Notes: a model not told the origin generated them from the letters alone. Positions 35,801 to 52,042 are shown, numbered from the stretch's first letter. The stretch: 64,000 bases of DNA from Malachius bipustulatus (GCA_910589415.1 OU342638.1:39591579-39655578), one strand, 5' to 3'. Made by a program: numbers and translations.

Positions 35801-37660
35801 CGTACGTGTGACGTCATTTTGGAGAGTAAACTGGTGATTGTCTATAGAATTCGTTTCCGTTGCGTAATAATTATATGTAATTTTGGCCAGTGTTTGGGTG
35901 TTACGAATAATTTTGTTCACTTTACGTTCGGAACATTGATAAAAGAAAATTATTTTGATTATGAAAATTTATGTAAATAAATTAAAAATATGTAATATTA
36001 AAGGTTTATTTACGTATTATAAAGCCAGACTACTAATAAACACAATAGAATAGTGTTTATTGTATTGTAACAAAATATCAAGGCAATGGTGTACGGTTTG
36101 TGAATTAATTGTCACACATGTGACGTCATTTTGGAGAGTAAGCACTGATAGTTAAAAATTCAAAAAAGAGTCCCGTTAGCCGATTTATTACGTAGTTTCG
36201 GAGAAGGTTGCAAATAATTTCGTTTATATTACGTAATTTTGAAGAGTGGGGATATATATTGTCATAAATATATTTTTTAATAACCTAAAATATGTAAAAA
36301 AAAATTAAAAAAAAAAAGTTTTATGCTTTTATGAGTAGGAAAGCCGAGCTAATAATGAACTAGTTGTCCTTGTTTGATTTGAACTGAACGTAAAGTAATA
36401 TTACATTTCGATTATATTCAAAACCGCGAACAAACAAATAATGATAATAAAATTATTTAATCGATTTAATTTAACGGGCCACTAAACATGTAAGTATCAA
36501 GCGTGAAACGTATAAATTCAAGTATTCATACAATTTTTATCTTGTCACGATAAGTAGGTACCTATACATGTAATTATAATTTCAAGGTAAAAATAAAAAG
36601 GTCAAAGTTTTTTCAACAGACAACGCTTGGTAATTGCACCTGAAACGTTAGTACGCACTAATTCCTTCAATAAACAACATCGCAGACTAAGATAACTAGT
36701 TAAGGTGAGTCGTATTATTTATTTATTTATTTATGTAACGATAACAGCGATTATTATTTATTTAATCAAGTCATCGCGTAACGCGAAGATTGATTTAATT
36801 TAATCCGGTCCCAAGTATTGACCTAATTTTCAAATATCCCGCTCCAATTCTTTCTTTAATAAGTTACCGGATTTATGAACGGTACTATACCAGCAGGTCC
36901 ATTATTCCGCCCTGTTGCAAGATCTTATTCTTATTAGATTAATAATAATAATAAAAATAAATCATCAATCGGACGTTACAATCATTGCGGTGCGCTTGCG
37001 TGATGTTAAAAATCAATTTTATGCAATTTTGATAAGCGGAAAAGTGGAATGTGTCGATATAGGATTAAATATTCATTAATGAAAACCGCTCTCCTTTCAC
37101 CCCCTCTTTTACTTATAGACAATTCAAAATAAAAATCACAGAACACTATACATAATAACAATAATAATTCAGTAAAAAAACGTAAAAATTTAATTTTATT
37201 ATCATTATTATCTTTTATAGTACGTGGGTGTTAGGTTCGTGGTAGTGTGTGGGTAGGTCTAGGTATAGAGCTGCTATTAGGTAGGAAGAATAGAAAAATA
37301 ACAAAATCAATACTTCGGACCAGATATACGTTTTTATACACCTACTACACAATAATTAATTAATTTAAAATGAACCACCCCTTCTTGTATAAAATAAGAT
37401 TTAGTGATAATAATTCTAATCCTAAACGAGTCTTAGATACCAACCGATCCCCTCAGCTAAAGCTAAAACCTACTCCCCTAATAATAACCAGGCACCGACG
37501 ATTCAACCTGTCCCCATTCCCATCCTCATCCGCTTCCAATCCAACCCCAATCCGGGTAATATAACAATAATTATTAACCCCTCGCACCGTTATAACGATT
37601 AATAAAACGCAGCAATAACGATCAATTAATCAACAATAATAATAATTAACGACTTACATG
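32896..37660 (-). CDS. nSyb: Synaptobrevin / VAMP (R-SNARE)
   Basis: Vesicle R-SNARE that pairs with syntaxin and SNAP-25 to drive membrane fusion. Exons by phase: 37660-37659 (AT of the start codon), 35776-35565, 35274-35195, 35136-35085 and 33023-32896, giving 157 residues. A glycine/proline-rich head is followed by the SNARE motif (about 33-92) with the zero-layer arginine R60 in KVLERDQ and the juxtamembrane [13 protein letters not shown] transmembrane helix (about 99-115) and a proline-rich tail, [13 protein letters not shown], complete it. The tail comes from a distant exon joined at GTC A|TG. If that last donor is not used, the frame stops two residues after the helix at V-S-K, giving 117 residues. 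The first exon is inferred only from a consensus donor and phase. Assignment to the neuronal paralogue rests on the long tail. Confidence 0.9.
34324..34413. repeat. Imperfect stem in synaptobrevin intron
   Basis: GCTAAATAAG..TTGCG pairs with CGCAA..CTTATTTAGC across about 55 bases. It lies in the 2-kb intron before the last coding exon. It may be repeat-derived, and no function is assigned. Confidence 0.4.
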
Positions 37661-37729
37661 ATATTTATGTGTGGTTAAACTTAAAATTAGGACGAAAATG
37701 CAAACACTAGCTCTACTACCGCTATTCCT

Positions 37730-37830
37730 GTAAGGATGATTTCGATGTATTGATGTTCTGTGACGTCACACTGCCGCTGCGCGCACGCGCCCTGCCCCGC
37801 CACCGATTCCTAGGGACGGTTCCCTAATGT
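37730..37830 (-). promoter_or_regulatory. GC-rich putative promoter of synaptobrevin with CRE palindrome
   Basis: A perfect cAMP-response-element palindrome, TGACGTCA, lies at 37761-37768. Beside it is a short GC-rich island with GCGCGCACGCGCCC and CCCCGCC words, 100-170 bp upstream of the proposed split start codon. It is surrounded by AT-rich sequence. CRE sites in neuronal promoters are well known, but use of this one is inferred. Confidence 0.5.
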
Positions 37831-40478
37831 GATAGGTCAAGACTCAACAATAACGGGACTTATTTATTATCATAACGGTCGAGTTATTGTTTTATCAATT
37901 ATTAATACCTAGTGTTTGTTTTATTTTTGTATATTGTAGCTGTGGCACTGGCAACTCGTGTGTTAATTTTATAAAAGAGCCCTATTCGAATTTTAATTTA
38001 ACCACCCTTCAAGAGATGGCGCGCCTAAAAACTATTAGAAAATAGGACACGATTCTTTGACTTGGGAAAGATTTACATGTTTTTCTAGTTTTTTCTGAAA
38101 AATAAATCATTTAATAAAAATTATGACTATAGTAAGTGCCATAGTTATAATGCAGCAGTGCTCTTATGGCGCTCATAGTTGCCGCTTTTGTCGTACTTCT
38201 GGGAAGCAGACGTCCACGAGCGTACGCTCTTCATTTTGAAAATGATTTAATTCGTTGCACTTCTGTAACATTTTGTACCTCCGCAGACTGCTCTATTATC
38301 ATTGATCTCGTTCATAAGTGAGGATTGCACAACATGGAACAGCACAGTAGAGTTTATAACTTCATACATTAATATTACAATATTCAGATATTAATTAATT
38401 ATTATAATTCTTTTGAATCCGTCAAAGTTTATTATATTCTTCTTTTTCAAATTAATATCCATTTTATGAACAAAATTGTTTCGATTATTTAGTTAGTCAG
38501 AACATATTCGTAGGTGTAGGTATAATACCAACTTAAATTGATAATAATAATTAAGTATAAGTAAGACTTATTATTTATACTAAATGAATGCAAATGCTAT
38601 GACGCGGTATTTGTCATTCCTTCTACAATTTCTTGCGAGAACACATTTCCTAAAGATCTACATTTACTTACTCCACAGAATAATTAGGTAGATGCGGAAT
38701 TTGAATTTTCAACTGACATATACTCTGTTGTAGTGGCAATAATTGACGTTGCGTTGGTAACCAAACATTGATAATTAAGTAAATAATAAAACTGTCACGT
38801 TAATTACAGAGGTCATAAAATAATTCACGAAGTTATATTTATTTTTGTATTATTTCTTGAATACTTGAATAACGGACAGCGATTTTGAGTATCAATATTA
38901 GTGTTCTGCACTTAAGCTAAAAACCAATACACTATCCTTCTTTCACGGAGACAGTGCGTATGTTGTTTTGTTGTTTTAAACAAAACGAAATATTCTTGGA
39001 CCGCAACAACAAGTTCTCAGTTCAACAGCAAATACCTATATCTAAGCTAATACGAGTGTTGATGTATATTTAATTTAATATTTTGAAATATTTAATTTGA
39101 ATCAGTACTTAAATTAAATTAATACTGAAAAAGCAAATATTAACAGACTCATTGGTAACATCCCCCTGAGAAGAAGAATAAAGTAAGTACTTGACCTAAG
39201 TCCCCTGATGAAAAGAAGTAATTTGCAAGTGATAGGCACTACGTGAAGATAGAAGATGAGTATATGATTACATTGCCGTATACGGCTAAAGGAGAATCTT
39301 ATACATAACTGGCAAAAATACTGAGACTTGAGACATCTACTCGAAGTTGTTTTTTCTAAAAGTGTTAATGAATATTATATACCTAAAATGCAAAGGCAGT
39401 ATACCTGCCTATCTATCAAATAATCGTCACTTCCCAAATAGGGAAGCCTTGATAAATAAAGTCATCAATAAAGTAGCAAGAAATAAAATTTTATCAACAA
39501 GCACTACGATTTTCATTTTACCTACCTCTGTAAATAAGGAATGTGTTTAAATAATATTTTTATAATGTAAAAGCAATAGCCACAAGCATTGCAATATGCA
39601 GTCTATACGTCATACAAACATCAAAAATTATTACTTTTTGACATTTCAACAGAACCTCAATTATTTTTGTCTAGAAATCCTGAGAATAAAAATGTCAATT
39701 ATCTTTCGATTTTAATATTTTTATATGAACCTGTGGCACTGCTTGCATTGAACTGACAACGCTGTCAGTTTTTTGCCCATTTAAAATGCATTGCCCTATG
39801 CTACCCACACTGCATATTATCTATGGCCATTACTATAGTCTCTAGATTTTAGCGTTTTTAATTGGCTGTCCTGTCATTACTATTACAGTTGAAATATTAC
39901 GTCCTTTACAGTCGAGACGAACCCATTATTCTCTAGGTGATAATAAGTAAGGTCGTGACAATATCGTAGTTAATTATGGGTCATAATAAGACATGTTTTT
40001 AAATATTTTAAAGTATTGTTTGCTTATTGTAACAAATAATAACAAGAAAAACAAAAGAGTTATTAGTATGCAACTAGAACAATTCACAATTCTACTATTA
40101 ATAATAAATAGGTGAATAATTAATAATATCTATAGTGCGCATGATCGAAAAAGAATATAGCTGTTAATAGAGATATGATAAATTGTAAATGTCAGCTGTC
40201 AAGATTGACGTTGTTTGAAATGAAAATGACAGATCGTCTATTGTTTTAATATTTCTAATTTTAATTTCTATTTCTAATAATAAATTATTCCACTTCCACT
40301 CCACCTCTTTCATTTAAATAGTTTGTTTATAAAAGTTTAATTTCAGATCAGTGAATAAATCATAATAATAAATGTTCTATTACTTATTGAATTAAAGAAT
40401 TTCAGACGACAATGACAATACAGGCCGGTTCATTGACGCGATGAGATAAAAAGAAGAATATAAAAAATAAAAATTCTT
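37831..40478. other. Intergenic between divergent synaptobrevin and cytochrome b561
   Basis: 2.6 kb of AT-rich sequence with many short frames and none supported. It is the shared 5' side of two divergently transcribed genes, so it should contain their upstream elements. I see no distinct motif in it. Confidence 0.45.
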
Positions 40479-40598
40479 ATGAGTAAATGCAGGAATTCAG
40501 GAAACAATAAGGTCACTCTCTCTATTAGCTCGCCTCGCCGGCCCCATTCTTCATTCTTCCGCTTTATTGATTTTCCTGACCTGTTGCTTTCTCTCCAC

Positions 40599-43500
40599 AT
40601 GAGCTCTGAATCTCTACTCTCGGCACACGAAGTCGAAGACGACGGCGAGGAAGATTTGTTTATTAATTTGCGTAGGTGAGTTTGATTTGATTTGCTGCAG
40701 GTTTTTTTTGTCTTCTTTTTTGTTTCTGCATCTGTTTTTATATTCGGTGCTAGTGCTAGTACTGCTAGCGCTATTAGAGTAGAGGTGAACGTAACATTTA
40801 AAAGTTTTTAACTCGGACAGCTGTTGCGTTCTATTTTTGCCCTGTTGTCATTGCCTTACGTTGCATTTTTCTCCTTATTTAATTGTTTTTTCTAATTACC
40901 ACTGCATGTACAATAATAACTATAATAATGGACCATTTTTCTTATCTGTTTAAATTTATGTTATAATAATTACTCTGCGATAAGTAGTCATAATAATCAT
41001 TCATAACATATAGCATAGCCAAAGCCAACCATGATAAGATTATTTATTTATTAATTAATGTCATAGGTCATGTCATTTTTACAGTTATTTTAAATTTATG
41101 AAATAAATGAACTATTGATTGACAGACTGGGCAGGAAAAATTTCTGCTTCCTCTGTTTTATAAATAAATAGATAAGTATCTCACTGTTCATTGTTCTATG
41201 ATTATTATAATAACCTTTTACACAGTTGTCAAGTTGTCATTAATAAGAATTATTTCCAGAAATTTGAACATGGAAGCGCGCGCTGAGCACCAGAAAGCGA
41301 AAAACTACCGCGTCCTGTACGCCCTGACCACCTGCGCCGGGACTCTGCTGGTCGTGTTGGTGCTCTGCTGGTGTCTCATCTACAGGGGCGGTTTCGCCTG
41401 GTCGAACGCGCCCGGGATCGAGTTCAACTGGCACCCCTTCTTGATGGTCGTCGGTCTAATTTACGTCTACGCACAATGTAAGTGTCATAATACACAAATT
41501 ACAAACCTGTCACTTTTGTCAAATCAATTTGACATTTTTTCTACCTAAAGTTACTTCTTATACTTCGGTAATTCACTCAACTTTAAATTCCGTTTGTTCT
41601 TTTTTAATTACTACCTGTCAAAATAAGTCATTCAATCTGTCAATTATATCCTGTGATCCACAAAATTTTTCATCAACTAGTGCCTTGAAAGAGAGAGAGA
41701 TGGCTATTGCAGTCATGTCTGAGCTCATTTTAATAAAATAATTTTAAAATAACTTTGGTAGTTCAAATTCTTACGCTATTTTTGAACTGAAACGCCAAAT
41801 TGAATTGTTATTTTGTCCTCGTTCAGAGAGACAGAATATTCTGTGTTTCTGAGATAACAACGACTTAGGGTACCTGTATTACCGACACTAGGGCTCGTAA
41901 GCGCCAGTGTCGGTAATACAGGTACCTACTTTTTAGGGTACCTGTTTTACCGACACTGACGCTTACGAGCCCTAGTGTCGGTAATACAGGTACAACCAAT
42001 AAATACAACCAATGTCAAATTGAAATTAGTAATAAGCTCAGTACCACACGTACTCAGCAGATGTCGTTACTGTTGCAGGTTAGTTTCTAGCAAAGTTCAT
42101 TATGCTAGTAGTCATGTTTTTGGTAATTGTTTACATCCGCGGCTCCTAAGTTTCATCAATTTTTTCGGGACCGAGGAGCGAAATAGGGGTGCTGGGTGGG
42201 TAAGAAGCTAAAAACAGCCAAGGCAAACTAATATCAAGGTCACCACTAAGGCCTCTTTGGCACTACGGTCGAATTTCTATTTTTTTTTTCACTTTCAGGG
42301 CAAGGAATATCTTCGAGAATAACGGTAGCACGCTTTTTATTTTCAAATTTGTATTTATTTTGCATTTATACTCCAAAAATACGCGACATCGCTCGCTATT
42401 ATATTCCGACTACGTTTCCATGCCGCGTATGTTGCGTCTGTTACCAGACCGGCTCTGGTGTTGTTTACCAGTTTCCGCGGTTTCCGCCGTCCTCTCGACA
42501 CTCTGACCTTGCATGTTTATTATGATATTCACTGTTCTAAACAGGCCCGCACTCAGGAAGACCATCTTTTGATGCCGTTTTGTTCGCTTATCTTTCATTT
42601 CCCCAGCAAATGAATACCTTCCTGGTGTTACTATAGGTATGTTCTCCACCCCTATATAGGTGCCATAGTGAAACTGTAGGAGCCGCAGATGTAAATAATG
42701 ACCATGTTTTTATTTATTGTTCTACGATTTGTAGATCTTTGATTGGAGTAGTTCACTTACACACCTATCGATTGTTTGTGTTTTATCTGGCAGACATGCT
42801 TCATTTTATTCAAGGCAATAGTTGATGAAATATTTTGTGGATCACACGATATCTGTCTTCAAACTTCATTCACATTCACTTACTAGTCTAAACATCACGC
42901 TCCTCTTTTAGGTATTCTTCTGGTCATATGCTCATGTCAACCGTCACCAGCATGCGAGAGCATATTATGAATCCTATTTTTTTTTTTGACAAAATCCCAA
43001 TTTTTAGATAAAAATTATAAAGAATGTAAACATACATCGTACATAACACTAATTTTGGCCTCTTTATTTTTCGATTTTCAGCCATGCTAGTGTACCGCAC
43101 GGCCCGAAACCTGCCGAAGAACAAGCTCAAGATAACGCACGCCGTCCTCCATTGCACCGCCTTCGTCCTGGCCGTGATCGCCCTGAAGGCCGTCTTCGAC
43201 TCGCACAATCTCGCCGACAAACCGATCCCGAACCTGTACACCTTGCACTCCTGGATCGGGCTCGTCACCGTCATAATCTTCACCGCTCAGGTAACATCAC
43301 TTCTCACTTGTCACGCTGTCACTATCTCTTTTTTCACCTCTAATCATTCCGGGGACAGTTTGTTTTCGGTTTTGCATCTTTCCTGTATCCGGGGTTCCCG
43401 CAGACGTGGCGCGTGATGATGATGCCCATCCATACGGCCATCGGAACGGGGACTTTCGTCCTCGCGATCGTCACCGCGATGATGGGACTGACAGAGAAGG

Positions 43501-43742
43501 CACTATGGGCGGTGTAAGTGGTCAATTTGTAGCTGTAAGTATAGCGGATTATTTGCTTTTCTTTTTTTTCCAGTGGCGATTATAGTGCTTACTCCTCGGA
43601 AGGGTTACTGGTGAATTTCATCGGCGTCATTTTGGTGATTTTCGGCGTCTTGGTGCTTTATTTGGTTAACGAAGTGGACTATAAGAGGTCGCCGTTAGCA
43701 AGCGATGGATTAGCGCTCTCTCATCAGGATTTAATGAAGTGA
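40599..43742 (+). CDS. Cytochrome b561 family transmembrane electron-transfer protein
   Basis: Exons 40599-40675, 41260-41477, 43082-43290, 43359-43513 and 43574-43742 join in phase to 275 residues. The family moves electrons across membranes, typically from ascorbate to ferric iron or monodehydroascorbate, using two b hemes. Six hydrophobic segments are present. Counting from the internal start MEARAEHQK (41270), the heme-ligand histidines are H55 (FNWHP), H89 (ITHAV), H125 (LHSW) and H164 (MPIHT), with the hallmark GLTEKALW near the end. The first exon adds an acidic leader, SAHEVEDDGEEDLFINLR, through an in-frame junction. Depending on whether translation starts at 40479, 40599 or 41270, the product is 315, 275 or 246 residues. 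The membrane core does not depend on this choice. The stop precedes AATAAA-like signals at about 43950. Confidence 0.92.
41867..41993. mobile_element. Two adjacent foldbacks, TATTACCGACACT family
   Basis: Two palindromic units of about 60 bp (41867-41928 and 41933-41993) each begin with AGGGTACCTG and contain paired TTACCGACACT/AGTGTCGGTAA arms around a GGGCTCGTAAGCG centre. They lie in the first long intron of the cytochrome b561 gene. The terminal sequence matches the MITE at 27088-27784. Confidence 0.7.
42130..42695. mobile_element. Intronic element with TTTACATCCGCGGCTCCTA ends
   Basis: The left end TTTACATCCGCGGCTCCTA recurs inverted at the right end as TAGGAGCCGCAGATGTAAA. The interior of about 530 bp has no domain. 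A related terminus, GCGGCTTCTACAGTTTCACT, lies beside the large element at about 4600, so this is a dispersed family. It lies inside the 1.6-kb cytochrome b561 intron. Confidence 0.6.
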
Positions 43743-44654
43743 ACGCTTTTTAATGATGATAACTGTATTTTGGTATTCATTTACAGGAATTGGTACAGTA
43801 ACGGTGCTACAGATTTTTCTTTAGTTGCATTGCAAGTGACCGCATTCAAGGCAGCTGCAACTTATAGTTATTTATATTTTTATGAATACGGAGGTCTTGA
43901 ATAATGCAAATAATAATGCGGAGGTTGTGTAATAATTTTTGTTGGTGCTATTGCTAATAAATAAGTATTTTTATATTTATTTAAAGATCCCTTAAAAAAT
44001 AATCCAGCAATACGTACAAAATCTTTACATATCCTTCAAGCTGGATTAATTTTTTTATTATTAGTAATCAAGTGTGCTGCTTATTTAATAAAACGCTATT
44101 CTTAGGTTATGTTAAGTTTGTTGTGATATTTTGTCTCTGTGTTTTTTTTTATGTAACTAATTATTGCATTTACAATTAAATTTATCCATGTTTGGATATG
44201 TCCAAGTTGCGCGAGTTTAATGAGATAATTTTTAATAAAGTGTACCTGAACATTCAAAACTGTTTCCTAGGATCTGTCAAAATTAATTGACACTTCTCAA
44301 TTTGTCACTCTTTGACTTGACAGCTCATTGTTACCTACTCTGCTTTATAATGTAATATTACGTGTTGCCTATTATTATATTCACTTTAACATAATCCAAA
44401 CAACTCTAATCTCAAAGACTTTCTTATATATTTGTGAAAACTATATACCATCATTATATTATATATACCTAATAATAAGTAAATAATAAATATATATGTC
44501 TATCAACAAAGATAAATGACAAAATTTATTTATTTAATAATTATCATCACCGACTTGACCCCAAGAGGGCAATTTCCTAATCATTATATCCAATTGTTGG
44601 CACACATGGTGATAACCGTTCGATAGGTAATTCAGTAGTCCTCCGACCGTCACC
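43743..44654. other. 3' UTR of cytochrome b561 and AMT promoter
   Basis: This 0.9-kb intergenic stretch has candidate poly(A) hexamers near 43955, 44088 and 44232. No other gene is seen. Confidence 0.5.
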
Positions 44655-46377
44655 ATGCACTCGACCAAGAAATTATTATCCAGATCGAGGTCTTTAATCC
44701 TCAAGTCCTTCGCGACCGAGTCCAGTAAAGGTGAAACGACAGCTCTGTACGACTTCCATCAACAGAACGGCGGTAAAATCGTGAATTTCGGTGGTTTTTT
44801 ACTCCCGGTGCAGTACAACGATCTCGGAATCGCCGCATCTCACATCCACACCAGGAAAAACGCGTCCCTTTTTGACGTCTCGCATATGCTGCAAACAGAA
44901 GTTAGAGGTACGATTATTACGGTACACTAGTCACTTCTTCTAGACTCATACAATGTTGCCAGATTTGTTGTTTTTTTACTATTATTATAAATAATTATAT
45001 TCCAGGGAAAGACTGTATTAACTATTTCGAAACGATATGCACAGCAGACTTGCATGGTTTAAATAAAAACTCGTCCACTTTAACGATATTTACCAACAAT
45101 AATGGAGGAATTTTAGACGATTTAATTGTTAATAAAATCAACGACAATCATCTCTATATCGTCTCGAACGCCGCACGAAAAGAACACGACCGTCAACATC
45201 TAGAAAACGCTCTGGTAAGTCTTATTAAATATTAGCGCTCAACAGGTCTTAAATAGATCTGCTGAATGCATCCCAGATACCTATGAGTCCTATGACAGGA
45301 CGAACTGATCGCAGACACTTGAAACCTCAAGGTCGAGTGCGCGCCATTTGTTAAGAGGGCAAATTCCTCACCTCTAATGGCGGCCATTTTTTAAGACGGC
45401 ATATTCTGGAATCACCCCTCTTAAAAAATAGCCGAAACAACTTTTGTCATGAGTTATGGAAGTTCGTCATCTGACCGTGACATAAACAAAAATATGACCT
45501 ATAAATTTATCACCAGGCGCTTCATAAAAAGAAGAACCCTTCGTCCGACGTCACCTTACAATTCTACGACCCAAAAGAGCGGAGTCTAGTCGCCCTGCAA
45601 GGCCCCAAATCCGCCCAAGTCCTGTCAAAATTGACAAGTTTCGACCTCTCGAAACTCTATTTCATGACCACCGTTGAGACCAGCGTTGGCGGTATCGATT
45701 GTCGTGTAACTCGATGCGGCTACACTGGAGAGGACGGTTTTGAAATTTCCGTTGATTCAAACCGAGTGGAAGAATTGGCGAGGAAACTGTTAGATCAAGA
45801 GGAGGTGAAATTGGCCGGTTTAGGCGCTCGTGATTCATTGCGGTGAGTAGAGGGACCTATTTTATCACGACTAGGCGATAAAGAAATCATTTTTAGACTC
45901 GAAGCAGGTCTTTGTCTCTACGGAAACGACATTACAACCGAGACGACCCCTATCGAAGCCGCATTGACTTGGTTGATCTCGAAAAAGCGTCGAGAACGGA
46001 AGGACTTCCCCGGTTAGTTCCCTAATGATAATAATGACAATAATAATAATAACATCATTATTTCAGGTGCAGAAACAATATTAACGCAGATCTCGCACGG
46101 TTGTCAACGTAAACGTGTCGGATTGGTATGTCAAAAGGGCCCACCAGCGCGACATGGAGCTGTTATCCTGGACGACGAGGGGAAGGAAGTGGGCGAGGTG
46201 ACTTCAGGGTGTCCGTCTCCCACGTTAGGGGTGAATGTTGCGATGGGTTACGTGCCGACCGGTTTGAGTAAAGCTGGGACTAAATTGGGGCTGAGAATCA
46301 GGGATAAGATTTATGAGGCTGTTGTTAATAAGATGCCGTTTGTGAAGGCGGGATATTATGTCAAGCCGAAAAAATAA
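44655..46377 (+). CDS. AMT: Aminomethyltransferase, glycine cleavage system T protein (mitochondrial)
   Basis: Five exons (44655-44907, 45006-45214, 45517-45842, 45897-46012, 46067-46377) join in phase to 404 residues. The protein takes the aminomethyl group from lipoylated H protein and passes it to tetrahydrofolate, releasing ammonia, in mitochondrial glycine breakdown. The first 25 or so residues ([18 protein letters not shown]) form a basic, serine-rich presequence suited to mitochondrial import. The folate-binding GcvT domain starts at [20 protein letters not shown] and includes [15 protein letters not shown], the hallmark [12 protein letters not shown], and [16 protein letters not shown] across an exon junction. 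The C-terminal barrel contains [14 protein letters not shown], which is conserved in the family, and ends near [17 protein letters not shown]. The stop codon lies inside an AATAAA hexamer. Introns are small, down to 54 bp. Confidence 0.96.
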
Positions 46378-46378
46378 A
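46373..46378 (+). terminator. AATAAA overlapping the AMT stop codon
   Basis: The hexamer AATAAA occupies 46373-46378 and the stop TAA is 46375-46377. If it is used, the 3' UTR would be only about 15-30 nt. I see no better signal within the next 100 bp. Confidence 0.45.
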
Positions 46379-47410
46379 GCGATTTATTAGTTGATGAGAT
46401 GTCGTTTTATTTGACAAGTGACCTGGATGTTATTCCGACACGCGTGTCCAGAAATATTTTACTTAAAGTATGTCAATGGGCAAATATTATTTATTATATT
46501 TTTTTCCACTGTTTTATGCAATTATCTAAGTTTTAGATAATTTTTGGTGGCAGTTAAGGTAAGTTATCTAATTGTCCTTTATTACTTGATTCTTACACCC
46601 ACAGATTACGCAATTAACTATTCTTACCGTCGGCACTCAAGCACTTGAGCTAAACTAATTAAAATTACTGCAACAAATACAATAAACGTCGAAATTCAAG
46701 TCAATTCCATCGTATGTAGTGGTCACAAGCCTGACGTCATAAGCTGCGCAGTGAAATCAAACATGTTTGGTTTCAGTTGTATGCGCGCGCACGATCAACT
46801 TGCGTTGTCATTAAAATGACATTAGCAGTAATGACGGTGACGTAAAGAATGCCTAAATTCGTTAGATTTTCGATAGATTAGACGCAAATCAGCTGTCATT
46901 TTGTTTTTATAAAATTAAAATGACTACCAGTTTTAGATTTATTTTATGAATTGGTTCTCTGGATTCAGGAAGCCAAAAAGAAAGAGAAAGTTATAGCGAG
47001 AAAAGTCGGACGAAAATAAACTGACCGTGAGTCCCTCCTCTGCGTGTGTAATTAATTTTAATGCTGACCAGACTCGAGTCGAGGGTTAGGGTGAGTGTTT
47101 CCTCCGTGTTAACCACCTCTCTTTCTTTTTGTTTCGCATAATATTATTATCCCTCAAATGATTTACCCGAAACTGCTCCGATTTTATTCCGAGTATGTAA
47201 ATGTGAATTTACTACTGTTCCAGTTTGAATAGGAAATTAATTAATTCCAAACCAGTTCGGGGTGACGAGGAACGACCCGATAAGAATAGACCAATAACCT
47301 CAAGGTCGCTTTCCTAATTCACTCACAGGTAAAACGTGTTTGTTTATTGTTTACTGGCCGTCCCTAACGGTTGCGTTGATTACTTCTTGCAGAGTCATCG
47401 CTTACTTAAC
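46379..47410. other. AMT-CUL2 intergenic region and CUL2 5' UTR
   Basis: About 1 kb without a coding exon. A TGACGTCA palindrome lies at 46732-46739. A splice acceptor, TACTTCTTGCAG, ends about 18 bases before the CUL2 start codon, implying an upstream untranslated exon, possibly around 46930-47100. Confidence 0.5.
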
Positions 47411-51044
<3,634 letters not shown>

Positions 51045-51105
51045 TCTTTTTTTTATTTTTATTTTTATTTTATTTTTATTTTTACCAATTAAGCCGAGAC
51101 GAGTC

Positions 51106-51111
51106 AATAAA
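51106..51111 (+). terminator. CUL2 poly(A) signal AATAAA
   Basis: A consensus hexamer lies 62 bp after the CUL2 stop, followed by a T/G-rich stretch (TGTTTTTTGTTC) that fits a downstream element. Confidence 0.7.
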
Positions 51112-52042
51112 TGTTTTTTGTTCAATTATATTGTTCGTCGTTTTGTCGCTTCAAGTTGAAGTTTGTTATTTGAACAGTCGTCGTTGATGTCGGAACTGTC
51201 ACTACTTGTCAGTTTATGAATTGTAATGATAGTAATTGTTTTATTGACAAGACCCTTCCCCTCCCGCCCGGAGAGAAGAAGTGCGTGCGTACGTAATGTA
51301 AATAAATATATAAACTGATTATATTTTCTTATCCGTTTGTTGAGAAAATTTAACTGGTATGTTATTGAAGCAAAAGTGAGGTTAGCTCTTTGTACTTTTT
51401 TCCTCTTTTTTTTCCTTGTTATCGAAATATTGTTTACATACGATATGATGATGATGATGATGATGTAATAATGATCTTTGTATAAAATGTATATTTTTAT
51501 TTATTTCTGATTAGAGTAATACATTTTTTTCTAAACCGAGTCTATTTTAATCGATTACTAACTGTCAAAGATAATCCCTGTCATATCTGGTCCTGGATAG
51601 GTAGGGTTCATTTCATAGAGAGGAACGATTGACAAATAATTTTTTATTAATTAAGTAATAATTATTAAAACAAGAAAACTCAACTCAAATTACAATCATT
51701 TTCAGACTATCCTCAACTCATCTTACTTAAATTAACTAATCAATAATAATAATACAACAATCGGATCGTTCTAGATCTGGACGCTCCAGTAGTCGCTGGC
51801 CGTTTGTACACTAGAATGACCGCCTGAGCGGTTCACTAGTCGCTGCGACAACAACAAGAAGGACAAAACAGCGTTGCCAGCTCTGACTTTTCTCCTTTTT
51901 TCAGAATCGATCTAAAACGATCCGTCTCTAGACAGTAGACAAGTAACTCTACTTACTTACAAGAAAAGTTTATTTTCACTATTTATAATTTATAATATTG
52001 CACTTCTCGTACTTCTTTCCAATCGATTTCATGACGCAGCAG
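51112..52042. other. Convergent intergenic region between CUL2 and NXN
   Basis: The two genes face each other tail to tail across about 1 kb. It holds an (ATG)n microsatellite at 51444-51466 and AT-rich sequence. No further gene is seen. Minus-strand poly(A) signals for NXN are likely in the TTTATT-rich part near 51960-52010. Confidence 0.5.
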
